64,000 nucleotides of DNA from contig OY997645.1 in NCBI GenBank assembly GCA_963921795.1, positions 32,411,382 to 32,475,381 of the forward strand, read 5' to 3'. Below, piece by piece: positions 20,583-33,699 of the stretch. Source of the DNA: Nannobrachium achirus (taxonomy: Eukaryota; Chordata; Actinopteri; Myctophiformes; Myctophidae). Position 1 is the first letter of the stretch, and each line of letters opens with the position of its first letter. Made by a program: the position numbers and the translations under genes. Below the pieces are notes generated by a model. It had not been told where the DNA came from. It was given only the letters and a program-made list of their open reading frames with translations, and ran no database searches.

Positions 20583-20761
20583 GGGGGTGTTTATATATTT
20601 ATATATTTAGATCCCCCTGCTCCCAATGGTTAATGATGTTCTTCTGGGCTGCGCTGAGCAGGGGGAAGCAGAGCCGACGCCAAGTCAAAATGTTACATAT
20701 ACACTTGTTATACTCATCAATAATAAACATTGTTAATCATATCGTAAGTTATCTGAATGAA
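20583..20761 (+). repeat. Split direct repeat B2
   Basis: Copy of B1 (offset 461). It forms the 3' terminus of the Ngaro-like element, and the host MITE resumes at 20762. Confidence 0.93.
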
Positions 20762-20953
20762 CTGTACTTTAGCACACTTTTGAGGTACTTTTACTTTACT
20801 GGAGTGTTTAATTTTTATATATACTTTCACGCCACTATATCTCAATTATTAGAAAACTTTAGTTACTAGTCACTTTGTAGTTTTGGGTTATTATTACAAA
20901 ACATACATTAACTAGCTACTTCAGCCGTATTAATACTTTGAATAAACTCAAAA

Positions 20954-20986
20954 TAGTTGTGAGCTTGTAGATCTGCTATTTTCAAA
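20954..20986. repeat. CTACAAGCTCACAAC palindrome, right half
   Basis: GTTGTGAGCTTGTAGATCTG followed by CTATTTTCAAA. The left arm is missing. It lies in the right part of the split MITE. Confidence 0.75.
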
Positions 20987-21579
20987 AGATTTGTTTACGT
21001 TTTATTCATTTGAAACCTGTGAAATGGGACATTCTGCATAATGGGTACTTTTTACTTTTGGTACTTAAAGTATATTTTGATGCCAAAACTTTTGTACGTT
21101 TAGTATACTTACTTATACTTGTACTTTTATTTAAGTAAAACATACTTAAATAGTACTTTTTCCACCACTGCTTACAGTAGGCCTACAGTATGTGAATACA
21201 GGTCTTTTAACTCTGAGAAGCCTTGTAGGGGTTAATTTGGTTACATTGGCACTAATCTGAGTTCCAGAAGTTCTTTGCCAGTTCTCGCATATATACGAAA
21301 GTTATTGGCACACTCTCTGAAAAGGCATAAATGAACACTGAGGATTTTACTGTGAAGTCAAGGTTTAGGATCACTGAAGATCACTAGTTGAGACCTCCCA
21401 GAGATTCCATGGGGGATTTTTACTTGTGCTGAGTGGAAAGGTTAATGTAGCGGTTGGAGGAGAATGGACTCTGAATACATAATGCGATGCAATAAGAGGC
21501 GTCACAAGGGGGGTAAAAGTGGGACTGAGTTACTAGGGCCCGAGGTGGAGGGGCCTTAATTATTTTATACTTTATAGCA

Positions 21580-21652
21580 GTATATAGCAGATATACAAGC
21601 TCACAGCGCTGCACCGAGTGCCGTGCTGCGAGCTTGTAGTCCTGCTATTTCG
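21580..21652. repeat. CTACAAGCTCAC palindrome, full copy
   Basis: ATAGCAGATATACAAGCTCAC and GCGAGCTTGTAGTCCTGCTA surround a GC-rich loop with GCTGCACCGAGTGCCGTGC. Confidence 0.85.
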
Positions 21653-21892
21653 TAAAAATGTGTGAAAATCTTTCAATATTTTTAAGCGAACTTTTCTATC
21701 TCAAATTTTGCGTCTGGGGGGGTCCCTGGAACTAAATATTTTGAGATGGGGGGTCTGTGGCCAAATATATTTTAGGGGTCCTTCACATGAAACAGTTTGA
21801 GCACCACTGACTAGAAACATAGGTTTTTCATAAAACCTTTGAAACCTTTGATTTGAAATATTCAAAGACTTGCACAAACTTTCACGATTTTT

Positions 21893-21947
21893 CAAAAATA
21901 GCAGATCTACAAGATCTGTGAGCTTGTATATCTGCTATTTTTCAATA
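21893..21947. repeat. CTACAAGCTCAC palindrome, shortened copy
   Basis: AAAATAGCAGATCTACAAG is followed directly by ATCTGTGAGCTTGTATATC and GCTATTTTT. The central part of one arm is lost. Confidence 0.8.
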
Positions 21948-22081
21948 GTTAAAGCACAAAATAATGCGTAATGCGTTCCCAGTCTAAGTGGGTTAAACCC
22001 CCTCTCCCTGTGAAGAACATTCATGGGGGGCCCGCAGTGAATCCTTGTACCCAGGGCCCAGAATTTGGTGCGACACCCCTG

Positions 22082-24330
22082 GCAACCAAGGACGGCAAGC
22101 AGTGGGGCGGAGGAGAGGACGAGAGTGGTGGGGGGAAAAGAATGGGAGAAGAGATAGTGAAAGGTCATCTCTTTAGTCATTAGATATGGTTTCTCTTTGT
22201 TTTGGGTGCATGATAGTGTCAGTGTGAGTCTTAATGAGGAGCATTAGGCAGACAGAGACTATAGATAAGAGCTGTGTAGGTGACCCGGGGAACTGTTACA
22301 TTTATCAACAAGGGAGAAAATGACTGCGATAGGGGGCGCGCACCGCGGTAGAAAGAGCCATATTGGTGAAGCAATCATAGAATCTAGCAGCATGTGCAGC
22401 ACTTTCCATTTGGAATTCAATTCCTTCAACCAAGCATTCCTCAGTGTGAAATAAAATGATTGGAGGAGAAATATAGAGAGGAAGGAAGAAAAGAGAAATG
22501 AAACACATGCAGCACTGGCAGTGTGGCGCTGAAACGAAAAAGTTCCTGAAACCAAGAGGGCAGCACTGAGATTTGAAACAGCCACATTAAAGAAATTATA
22601 CCTGCGGATATGGAATTATCATCTGTACTTTTTATCACCTGGTGCCAATTGCCTAAGCTGTAATCCTTGGCGCTACTCTCCCTCTGACAACCTGGGGAGA
22701 GCCCGAACTGAGTTCATGCTTCCTTCAGTGCATGAGGAGTGAGCATCTGATTTTGCATCACCTTTGAAGCGCTACAGTAGGCAATATACCTTTGAGGGAA
22801 CGATTTGTGTTTGGTGGCTGATCGAGATTACAGTTGAGATCAGCTACTATACCCACAGCTACTGTATGTGCACATAACACACCTCGGGTTGAGATGATAT
22901 GCGGAAGTTGTTGTTTCAAGTTGAGACGTGGGATACAAGAACCAGATCTGTTAGACCACCAGTGTATCTAAATGTAAATATTCCCGTATCTTCCCTGTGT
23001 ATTCATGCATTTATGTATGTGTTGGAGGTCACTTGTAGGTCCAGCAGGAGCTGTGTGACTGAGCAAGGAGGCTTCTGGGAGCAGCATTTTGAAGCTCTAA
23101 GTAATTCCAGTTCCTCTGTTATGCTTAAATACATTTTTCCTCACCATCCTCTCATTCTGGAAACACTTCAGAGGGAATAACTGAGATCCATAGAATATAT
23201 CATTTTTAAATGTACTCTCTTGTTTGAATCCACTAATCTCAAGCGTTCATAAAATGCAGAGGTATTTTTTCAGTTTTTTCATTGACCGTACAAGTGTGAA
23301 AATAATGAGTATTTTGTCGAGGTGCATTCTAATGACCATTCACACACTTGCTGGTTGATAGATCTTTACTCCCCTATGTATACCTTTTCCCTTAAATAAA
23401 TAAAAATAAGAGTATTATACTTCATTAATGTGCTGTAAAGGAGATCATTTAGACATTTTTCATTCCCAAGCAGTGTACATGCTTATTTATATGCTCCTCG
23501 TAGCAGCTGTTAGAACCTTTGTGCAGATGGCCTATGGCCTTGGCTGCATCAATTATTTCCCTTCACTTTGCTTTTCTTAAAACTGTGGAGTGTGCATTTA
23601 GTGTCTGTTTCAAAATGTCACAGTCATTGTGTTAAAGGGCAACTTCAATTTTCAACCTGAACCCTATTGTTAGGAGTAGCCTACGTGAACATTGTATAAC
23701 ACTTTACAATGTAAATATCCACATTTCCGCTAGCATATTATATGGAAAAGCCGTTGAAACGCTCAAAACAACAATCCAGCGCCATTGAGCGTTAATTCTG
23801 GAAAGTTTGCGAATATGCCCTCACACAATAGATATGAAAATCAGCAGTGGCTTTGCCCTTTATCCTGAATTGCCAGGAATGTAGGAGTTTTCCTAACAAG
23901 AATATGTATTGTATTATATACAGTAAGTATACAAACATTTATGCCTTTGTTTACCTTGAGCAATACATTGTTACAAGACATTTCCCATTTGAATTTGCAC
24001 ATGAGCCCACTCATGTGTTGCTGTTGTTTTGTCAATGTACTGTACACTGTCTCTGCAGAATAAAGATACAGTAGAAAATGGCGCACCAACGCCTCTATAA
24101 TGAAACAATTACTGTATTGCTTTGGAAACTGCAGTCACACGTGTGTTTGCAGGATGGTGCCTGATTAATTTAATGCTCAAGCTCTTCCTTGGCTGCACTG
24201 CATGGAGTCCTGTAGGACTGTTATGAAACAAAGTGTGTAGCAGTGAAAAACATCTCTCTTAAACTGTGAGCAGATTACTACAGAGGGTTTTCCTTCTAAT
24301 TAGACAATATTCAGTCTGATTTATACTGTA
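22082..24330. other. No gene recognised
   Basis: Largely unique-looking DNA. The segment 22636-22740 is repeated in inverse orientation at 36395-36510 (shared CCTGGGGAGAGCCC and CATGCTTCCTT). No coding or RNA signature was recognised. Confidence 0.45.
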
Positions 24331-24338
24331 TGTAGTTG

Positions 24339-24380
24339 AAAATAACAGATATATAGGTATAAGCTCACAATGCGAGCAAC
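24339..24380. repeat. Palindrome family, eroded left half
   Basis: GAAAATAACAGATATATAGG then ATAAGCTCACAATGCGAGC. Only one arm is recognisable. Confidence 0.5.
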
Positions 24381-24394
24381 ACTGGTGGCAACCA

Positions 24395-24530
24395 CTGTAA
24401 ATCCAGTGGACGCTCTTAATCCAGAGCGATTTACATTAAGCAAGGTAATACATCAGTACATCAGCATCAATACAATGCTTACAATAATTACCTTACATTA
24501 AGCAAGGTAATGCATCAATACATCAAATGG
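24395..24530 (-). repeat. Fish-type repeat tail with short duplication
   Basis: In reverse complement it contains a GTAAATCGCTCTGGATTAAG-like core, related to the tail near 42118. It is followed by two copies of TTACATTAAGCAAGGTAAT. Confidence 0.5.
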
Positions 24531-24569
24531 AAAAAACAGTTAGACCAACACCTATTCAGAAAAAACTTT

Positions 24570-24994
24570 GTAACATAACTAAATACATTTACTTAAGTAC
24601 TGTACTGAATTACAGGTATTGAACTTTACTGGAGTATTTACAATTTCCAATACTTCTACTCCACTTTGTAGATTTTGATTATCATTACAAAACATACAAT
24701 AACCACTTCAGCCTTATACATTTAGACTATTTGAAAATAGCCGATCTACAAGCACACAATGCGTCATGATGCTGCTATTTTCAAATGATTTTTATACATT
24801 TGAAAACTTGAAATGGGACATTCTGTATAATGAGTACTTTTACTTTTGGTACTTTTGGTACATTTTAATACCAATACTTTTATACTTTTACTCAAGTACA
24901 TTTTGAATTCCAGACTTTTACTTGTAACAGAGTGTTTCTATATTGCAGTATTGATACCTTTGTATCAAAAGTGTGAGTACTTTTTCCACCACTG
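24570..24994. mobile_element. hAT-like MITE, CCACCACTG family, left end missing
   Basis: Ends GTACTTTTTCCACCACTG. The body matches the MITE at 1019 and gives its uninterrupted centre (TTTTCAAATGATTTTTATAC), which shows where the Helitron entered. The palindrome lies at 24731-24786. Confidence 0.75.
24731..24786. repeat. CTACAAGC palindrome, shortened copy
   Basis: TTTGAAAATAGCCGATCTAC, then AAGCACACAATGCG. The right arm is reduced to GCTATTTTCAAA, which still pairs with the outer left arm. Confidence 0.75.
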
Positions 24995-26776
<1,782 letters not shown>

Positions 26777-26777
<1 letters not shown>

Positions 26778-28505
26778 TGTTGTGTGCTAACAAGTACTAA
26801 CAAGTTACTTTCCATCCCTGATATAATGTGCACCGCGCATAAGCCAAACTCTGCACATACTTTGGGTGCTCATATCCTCGGACGTGTACGGACTAGTCTT
26901 AAACAAAATGATGTTTCTTATATGGAGAAAATACACAGATTTCCCCATGGAGGGAATCGAAAGTGAATACTAATGTATCCTGTAATTGAAATTAACAGTC
27001 TCATTCTCATGGCCCCTCAGTATCACAGTGTAATTGCTTCCCTCATTAAAAAACATGTGTTGCGTCTTCGTGAATTGGCACGAGGATTCATATTAAAAAA
27101 TGACTGTTGCCACCACCACATCAGCATCGGTCTTTTCTGTCAGGCCATTTGGTGACTACATGGCAAGAGTGAGATAGGACTGCTCTGTGGCCCTACACTC
27201 CCCCATGTAAAAGAGCTAAGCTTCATTATGCAGGTCTTGCTTCTCTGAACTTCAATTCCATTCAGTGTTCAAATCCCCCTCTGTTATAGTGCCTCGATCG
27301 TTAGGAAATTTAATTACGCCTCTGAAAGATCCTGAATCAGATGGATTATCCACAGTGGTTTTGAGGCTTTGTTTCAGAGTGGGGTGCTTTGAGGAAATGA
27401 CCAGAACAGCATGACGACTGGCTGGCCGTTCATTTAGAGCCAGGGGTCGAGACAAAAATGCACCATTAACTAATCCATTTGTGTGCCGTGCTGAAATAAT
27501 GGCCTTCACAGTGACGCTAGAGATGTACTGGAATAATGTACAGTGGAGCGTGTAGGCATGACTGTGACCTTTCCTAAAAGTACGACAAAATCTAAAAATA
27601 AGTGGGCTGTAAATGGAGCCCATTGACACATATCAATAGACTGTATACAATTGTATCGAAAGCTTAAGTAAATGTCAGCTGGTATTTGAGTGGTCTCTCT
27701 CTCTCCATCTCTCTCTAAAAGCTACCCTGCTGGGTAATTCTATACCACTGTGCTAGACCAGCGTGACTCAAAAGAGCATTATAATACTGTTGTTTGCTGT
27801 TCATGGAATTTAGCTTCACACACACGCATGCATGCACACAGCCGGCGAGAGAGAGAGAGAGAGAGAGTCTCCAGTGCATTATTGAGCCATCATTACAGAA
27901 AAATACAAATAAAAAAGAAGAATGAAAGAAAACAATGGGTCATCAATGATCACTTTCCTGGGATAGGCCTATACCGCTCCTTTATAGATTGACTGATCAA
28001 TATATGATGGGGCCACCTGGATGTATAGCACCTTGTGCAAATCTGAAATACTTGACGGTAGTGTATTAATGTAAGACATGCATTGTTACTGTGTCAATGT
28101 GATGGATGCCAGAGAATGTTTGACAAGCTATGCTTTGAAGACAAGGAACGTAACAGTGCACTGAGGATGCGCATGACGGCTGCCTGCAACTTATCATTTT
28201 CAAAACCTTGTTCTCAGCAGCCTAAGCTTAATGCACTTTTGACTCATTGGCAGGCCTGGCTAACCAGATAGTGCAACAAATCAAGGAAAGCCATCTTAAA
28301 AGCCTTGAGGAGGGTATTTCTAAATCCTGCAGAATGACAAATCTTGCTATGATGATGACGCCAAGCTGGAGGCTTACTATATAAACCATTTGTTCCCGAT
28401 ATATTCAGGGAAGATGATATTTCATATCCTGTGTATTAGTTCAGCTGAAACCTGACAGGACCGATAGGGACTACAGCCATGGATTGAAGTACAAAGACGT
28501 CTGTA
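26777..28505. other. No gene recognised
   Basis: Unique-looking DNA with a short (GA)n run near 27848. No coding or RNA signature. Confidence 0.45.
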
Positions 28506-28513
28506 CTCTAATG

Positions 28514-28734
28514 CAGTAGTTCTCAAACTTTTTCAAGTCAAGGACCTCCATCTGAAAAGATTTGTGTTAAAACAAAATCACCAATACTTTCAAGGCTTTT
28601 GTAGATCTGCTATTTTTGAATAGCCAACATATAAATGGATAAAGTGGTTAAAATGATTGTGATGCTATATTAACTACTTTTGCTGCTGGGGACCCCCTGG
28701 AACCCCCCCAAGGACCCCTATTTGAGAACCACTG
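28514..28734. mobile_element. hAT-like MITE, CAGTGGTTCTCAAA family
   Basis: Begins CAGTAGTTCTCAAACTTTTT and ends TTTGAGAACCACTG. Flanks ctctaatg (28506-28513) and ctctaata (28735-28742) give a 7/8 target duplication. The interior includes GGACCCC stretches and half of the window palindrome (28598-28625). Confidence 0.85.
28598..28625. repeat. Palindrome family, right half
   Basis: TTGTAGATCTGCTATTTTTG within the MITE. The other arm is absent. Confidence 0.6.
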
Positions 28735-28823
28735 CTCTAATATACTGACACTACTAGAACTATATGGAAACAAAATAATATAACACAACTCAGATCATCT
28801 ATAGCTGATGGTATATATAGGCC

Positions 28824-28995
<172 letters not shown>

Positions 28996-29280
28996 GGGTT
29001 TATAGTATCACAATCAATTATATTATATTGAAAAAGGGATGTATTTCCTAAAACAGTCAGGCAACAGTATAGGGAAGTTAGAATAGGCTATAGGAGTAAT
29101 ATGTCCTCCTCACTTCTTTTCTTCTACCTTTAGGTTATTTGGTTACTGTCCTACATTACAGTATTCCTGCCCTTGGGCCGAGCTGAAATATGGACTTCAG
29201 AGCAGCTTTGACTTCAAAAGGAACTATATTGGTAGCCATTCAGTGAATGTGTCCCCTCTGATTTAGAGAGGTGTTGGTGT

Positions 29281-29411
<131 letters not shown>

Positions 29412-30235
29412 TGGCCTCTAGAAACGTCCGTTTTACTCGTGTTGCTTTAGCGTGAGTGTCATTTGGAAAACAGCAAAGAGCACGGAGTAACGAGCGCCTT
29501 TGATTTTTTTTCCAGCGGGGTGGAAGACCCCTGCTAGTTGCACACCACTCCCAGCTCCCCTTAATGACTGCCTCTTGTCTGCAATAAAAGGCACGGAGCG
29601 GGTGATGTCTAGCATCACATCATACATCCCCTTTCACTGTTTACCACCGCACCTCCATGTCTGCCTGGCTCACTTACACACGTCTCCTCCAAATCCCACC
29701 ACTTTACAGTACCTGCCAGTGTTTACCTTGGAGTTTAACACTCCTGCGTATAGGCTCACAGCACTGTCTTGGCAAATCCTCCTGTCTTTCACTCTATCTC
29801 TCTCTCCCTCCCTCCCTCTCTCTGCTTTCTTTCTTCCTTTATACATCTGTTTCCTTCTGCCATTGGGATTCTGCTCACACTGGCCTGTCTAATTAGAGAG
29901 CAAAGAGAGAGAGAAAGAGAAAACACACATCTCCCTTCATCCTCCATCCCCCAGTCCTAGTCCTGTTCTCTCCTTCCAGTGCCTCTAGCTCTTCCCTCAC
30001 AGCGCCACTCATCTGGATCATAGGAAGATAACGCTAAATGATTTGTTAAAAGCGGCCTCTCGTGGTAATTTTACACATACTGTAGATTGCTTAGGTAAGT
30101 AAGCAGACTTTAATAGTTATGTCCCACTAACCTTTGTCTCACACACGACACAAGCTCCAAAATTGCTGCTGCTGATCTAAGAGAGAAAGGCTGTTTGGGC
30201 AGGTGAGATATTACGTTTTGGGGGGAACATTTGGC
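29412..30235. other. No gene recognised
   Basis: Pyrimidine-rich patches (29790-29840) and unique DNA. The Ser/Leu-rich open frames here follow from CT-rich sequence. Confidence 0.4.
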
Positions 30236-30237
30236 AG

Positions 30238-30305
30238 AAATAGCTTGTAGAATAGATCTACAAGCTCAAAACGCACCGCAATACAATGCTTTGTAGGTTT
30301 GCAGA
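30238..30305. repeat. Palindrome family, degenerate copy
   Basis: ATAGATCTACAAGCTCAAAACGC and a weak right arm GCTTTGTAGGTTTGCAGA. A further fragment GCTTGTAGATCGTTTATTT lies at 30416-30436. Confidence 0.55.
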
Positions 30306-30306
30306 T

Positions 30307-30390
30307 TCAATTCCATTCAATTTTATTAAAGTGTCAAATTATAACAAGTTATCTCAAGAAACTTTACAAAGGCTATAGAGAAACAGTCAG
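30307..30390. repeat. Dispersed fish repeat fragment
   Basis: CAATTTTATTAAAGTGTCAA, then AAGTTATCTCAAGAAACTTTAC. It resembles a common teleost interspersed repeat whose class I cannot fix. Confidence 0.45.
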
Positions 30391-30464
30391 CTGAAACTGC
30401 TTTCAAATAGATCTATGCTTGTAGATCGTTTATTTTTGGTGAAGAGATTTGGTGTACTGTAGAC

Positions 30465-30783
30465 CATTGGTTCTCAAAGGGGTGTCCAGAGGGAACATTT
30501 GTTAATGTAGTGTCATACACTGTACTCATTTTAACCACTTAATCCATATTTTATTGACTTAAAAAAAAAAAAAAAAAAAATGCAGATATACAGTACAAGT
30601 TAATAAAGCAGCGTGTCACTTCGTGCCACTTGTACATATACATTCTTTAAAGTATTTTCTGTTTTTTAACACAAATATTATTTTTTGGGGGTCCCTGGCA
30701 CAAAACATTTTCAGTTGGATGTCCGTGGCCAAACAAATATAAATTTTGGCATCCTTGATGTGAAAATGTTTGAGAACATGTAG
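30465..30783. mobile_element. hAT-like MITE, GGTTCTCAAA family
   Basis: Left end CATTGGTTCTCAAAGGGG, right end TTTGAGAACATG, with GGGGGTCCCTGG and GTCCGTGGCC inside. It contains an A run at 30560-30580. Confidence 0.7.
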
Positions 30784-30866
30784 ACTGAAAACAGCGGTCA
30801 GAGTACAGTAGAGTAAACTCAAGTCCGTTTCACTAAGATAAGGGTTCAAGTGGTTAAAGATTCTCA

Positions 30867-31477
30867 GTGTTATTTTGCCAGCTAACACGTGGCACAGATG
30901 GTACAGATCAGTCCATCCATCTCTGCTGTCAAACACCTGCGGTACGCTCACCGTGGGAGAGATTGAGAGGTGATTGTACGCTGAATAATGCATTTCTTCC
31001 AAGTTTAGCAAAAGAAGCAGCCAGCTTACCCCCCCACATTCCCTTTGAAACGGTGTGGGTTGTATATCTGTTTATATTTTTGGAAAAGTTCTGCTAGCTT
31101 TCAAAGGCTCTCCCACATTTCTTCTGAGGTTGTAAACAGTGAATCCATCAGAGTAGATAGCGTGGTACCTATTGACATTCTAGCAAATTGTCAGTGTGGG
31201 AGACATTCCTTAGAAAAGAAAGCATGTTTATGTAATGCTGCGTGTCTCCAGGAGGGTTCATTACTCTGTTTCATCTATCTATCTTGGCGTCTTGGGTTCT
31301 CTGCTCTCTCTCTCTCTCTCTCTCTCCACTGTGTGTGCGGATGATCAATATTTCAGTAAAGTGTCATTTCAGCACTGAGTCTGTTTATTCCTCCTGTCTA
31401 CATCAAGGATTTCAGATGGAATCTCACGAGTGGCTCCTTTCACTGTGTAGGCACAAAGGCAGACAGTGGAGGGAGAG
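30867..31477. other. No gene recognised
   Basis: Unique-looking DNA with a (CT)n run at 31305-31326. No coding or RNA signature. Confidence 0.4.
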
Positions 31478-31537
31478 CGAATACATTTTCCAGCAACGGC
31501 ACCTGCCGCGACGCTGCCGCGGCATGTGCCGGAACGG

Positions 31538-31616
31538 TACCTAACCCTAACCTTAACCCTAACCCTAACCCTAACCTCAGTAAAACTATACCTAACCCTA
31601 ACCTCAGTAAAACTAT
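31538..31616. repeat. Interstitial telomere-like repeat
   Basis: CCTAACCCTAACC runs, partly degenerate, interspersed with CTCAGTAAAACTATA. A sister run lies at 32028-32098. Confidence 0.85.
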
Positions 31617-31617
31617 A

Positions 31618-31755
31618 GTGATGCACGGAAGCATGGATTGAACCAGGGACTCCCACTCGCCAGTCCAACGCACAACCAACCGTGCTAATAGGGCTGAGCC
31701 CAATTAGCAGGGCTGTTGTCACTGGTTCATGGCTATACTAACTGTGGGGGCTCCA
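31618..31755 (-). repeat. tRNA-derived SINE-like unit, copy 1
   Basis: On the minus strand the unit reads like a tRNA gene, with a B-box-type GGTTCAATCC (31635-31644). Copy 2 at 31885-32023 is similar. No intact tRNA is claimed. Confidence 0.55.
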
Positions 31756-31884
31756 ATTACCCCCCTGATCTTTGGAGCACGTCCTCTCGCTTCACACTTT
31801 ACCCCGAGGACCGCCGCACACGACGTCCCTCATGTCCCTCACGCTAGGATACCATGCTCCTTGTCCTGCTGTCTACACCAGATT

Positions 31885-32023
31885 GTAGTGATGCGCGGAA
31901 GCGGGGATTGAACCCGGAACTCCCACTCGCCAGTCCAACGCACAACCAACCGTGTTAATAGAGCTGAGCCCGATTAGCAGGGCTGTTGTCGCTGATTCAT
32001 GGCTATACTAACTGTGGGGGCTA
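31885..32023 (-). repeat. tRNA-derived SINE-like unit, copy 2
   Basis: A direct repeat of copy 1 about 270 bp away. The B-box-type GGTTCAATCC is at 31905-31914. It differs from copy 1 by scattered substitutions. Confidence 0.55.
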
Positions 32024-32243
32024 CATATACCTAAACCTAACCTTAACTCTAACCCTAACCTCAGTAAAACTATGCCTAAACCTAACCCTAACCCAAACCA
32101 CCCTCGCAGGCGGTGGTCCTATTGCCGGCGATGCAGCGCAACTGCCGGTCGAACTGCCAGTCGTGCAGCGGTGCCTGCCACGGCAGTCCCGCAGCAGGTG
32201 CCGTTGCCGGAGAATGCATGCGCTCCTTCTAGGCCAAACACGC

Positions 32244-32265
32244 ACACGAGCACACACGCACGCAA

Positions 32266-32300
<35 letters not shown>

Positions 32301-32336
32301 CACATGTACAGTATACTGTACATACATAAACTGTAT

Positions 32337-32422
<86 letters not shown>
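32244..32422. repeat. (CACG)n and (CA)n microsatellite
   Basis: A CACG-type run (about 32262-32302) and, after a short break, an 85-bp CA run (32338-32422). Confidence 0.96.
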
Positions 32423-32425
<3 letters not shown>

Positions 32426-32694
32426 GCCATGTGGCCAGTCCCATTTACCACCTCAGCTAACACAGCTGGTCAGACAAAGTGCTCTCCAAACACTCTCCAA
32501 ATTACCCAGCTGCCCCCTGCTGGGTCCAGCTGCCCCAATGAGCTATGCTCATTTATACTGCAGCCTGTGTGATAGGCCTGGGCTCTCAACTCTCATACTG
32601 TCCATGCGCACGCATGCACGCACGCACACATGCACATATGTATAATGGGACACAGATATAGGTCACAACACACACTTTCACAAACATACACACG

Positions 32695-32790
32695 TTCAAG
32701 GTTCAAGGTCAAGGTTCAAGGTTGTGTGCCTTATTGTTATGTCTTGTACAGGTACATAAGAGTAAAGCGTATTTTTGTTCGGCTTCCTTT
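32695..32790. repeat. Dispersed fish repeat fragment
   Basis: Repeated TTCAAGGTTCAAGG followed by CTTATTGTTATGTCTTGTAC, a pattern common in fish interspersed repeats. Confidence 0.45.
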
Positions 32791-33351
32791 CAGACAATGC
32801 TGTGGTAGGCCTATCTAAAGATAAAATAATAAGTAATAATGACGTAGGAAAGAAAGAGAGAATGAAAAAAGCATCCTCAGCTGTACATGCATAAAGTTTT
32901 ATATATATTGTATACACCAATGGCATTATTTTCCGGAAGTAGCTACTGTACTTTAACATAATCATTGTAAACAACTTCACAGTGTGTTCTATGTGCAACA
33001 GGTTGGTATAATTAATTAATTAATTAATTACACGTGTGTAAAGACACATTTTTATTTGTATTTCAGTTAACCAAAATGTCTTTCTGTTTTTGTTATTTCG
33101 TTAGTTTCTGTTAACTATAATCTAACGCTGTAAAGTGCAGCAAACGTTTGGGTCATGCGACCATCATGTTCACTCAGTGGAGTGGGTGGGGTCTATGGGC
33201 GTCACAGCTGGCACTGACTGAGGATGGATTTCTTAGTCAATGTAAGGAGTTTTCCTTACATTATTTGGGGAGTGTGATTTTCTTCACCCTTTTCCCTTGT
33301 TTTTGAGACTACCGCACCTGCAATCAACCCTGAACTAAGGCCAAAGAAGGG

Positions 33352-33692
33352 TGCAGTTAGTTAGCCTACTAGTTACCTATAGCCTATTATTACAAAATGA
33401 AATACAGTAACCTCTTCAGCCCTAGATTTCGGCGATTTGAAAACAGACGATCTACAAGCTCACAATGTGTCACGATACGATGCATTGTGAGCTGTGAGAT
33501 CGGCTATTTTCTACATTCAGCATATTGAGTACATTCTACTTTTGGTACTTTAAGTACATTTTGATACTAATACTTTTGTACTTACTCAAGTACATTTTTA
33601 ATTCCAGACTTTTACTCGTAACAGAGTATTTCTACATTGCAGTATTGATACTTCTACTTAAGTGAAACATTTGAGCACTTTTTCCACCACTG
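33352..33692. mobile_element. hAT-like MITE, CCACCACTG family, left end eroded
   Basis: Ends CACTTTTTCCACCACTG. The body resembles the MITE at 1019 and holds the palindrome at 33436-33512. Confidence 0.72.
33436..33512. repeat. CTACAAGCTCACAAT palindrome, full copy
   Basis: GATCTACAAGCTCACAATG and GCATTGTGAGCTGTGAGATC surround a short loop, with GCTATTTTCTAC beyond. Confidence 0.85.
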
Positions 33693-33699
33693 CCCTGGA

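Larger units (their letters stand above)
15208..20761 (+). mobile_element. Ngaro-like retrotransposon with split direct repeats
   Basis: Direct repeats are arranged A1 (15208-15439), internal region, B1 (20122-20300), A2 (20299-20530), a 52-bp spacer, B2 (20583-20761). The A copies and the B copies appear near-identical. This split-direct-repeat order is the hallmark of Ngaro/PAT-type YR retrotransposons and does not occur in LTR elements. A decayed YR C-terminus on the same strand (to 19267) supports the call. I could not find RT or RNase H motifs in the 3.3 kb before it. That stretch instead holds tandem arrays, so this copy is probably non-autonomous. No target duplication is seen, as expected. 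Confidence 0.85.
15194..21170. mobile_element. hAT-like MITE split by the Ngaro-like element
   Basis: The left fragment is 15194-15207 (CAGTGGTAGAAAGTAA). The right fragment is 20762-21170, resuming CTGTACTTTAGCACAC and ending TTTTTCCACCACTG. Both match the family of the MITE at 1019. The flanks, cttatgtg and cttacagt, are only partly alike, so the target duplication is poorly preserved. Relative to its sister copies about 20 bp near the junction are missing. The nesting shows that the YR element arrived later. Confidence 0.78.
21494..22081. mobile_element. MITE of the GGCGTCACAAG / CGACACCCCTG family
   Basis: The left end is GAGGCGTCACAAGGGG and the right end is GTGCGACACCCCTG. The body matches the better-preserved copy at 34218-35153, including GGGGGTCC...GAGCACCACTG stretches and two palindromes. 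No target duplication could be recognised. It contains sequence related to the CAGTGGTTCTCAAA family (21710-21811). Confidence 0.7.
31478..32225. mobile_element. Inverted-repeat element with SINE-like and telomere-like cargo
   Basis: The left arm (GCGAATACATTTTCCAGCAA, then CGGCACCTGCCG) pairs with the right arm (CGGCAACGG/CTCCGGAGAATGCATGCGC side), giving about 55 bp of imperfect inverted termini. Between them lie telomere-like runs (31538-31616, 32028-32098) and two direct copies of a tRNA-like sequence. No transposase and no clear target duplication were found. The class is unknown. Confidence 0.65.

Noticed and set aside
15208..20761. LTR retrotransposon with 230-bp LTRs
   Set aside because: The right side has B1-A2-B2 rather than a second terminal repeat, the ends lack TG/CA, and the enzyme remnant is a tyrosine recombinase.
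31618..32023. Functional tRNA genes
   Set aside because: B-box-like sequence is present but the cloverleaf is poor, and the two copies are direct repeats inside a mobile-element-like structure.
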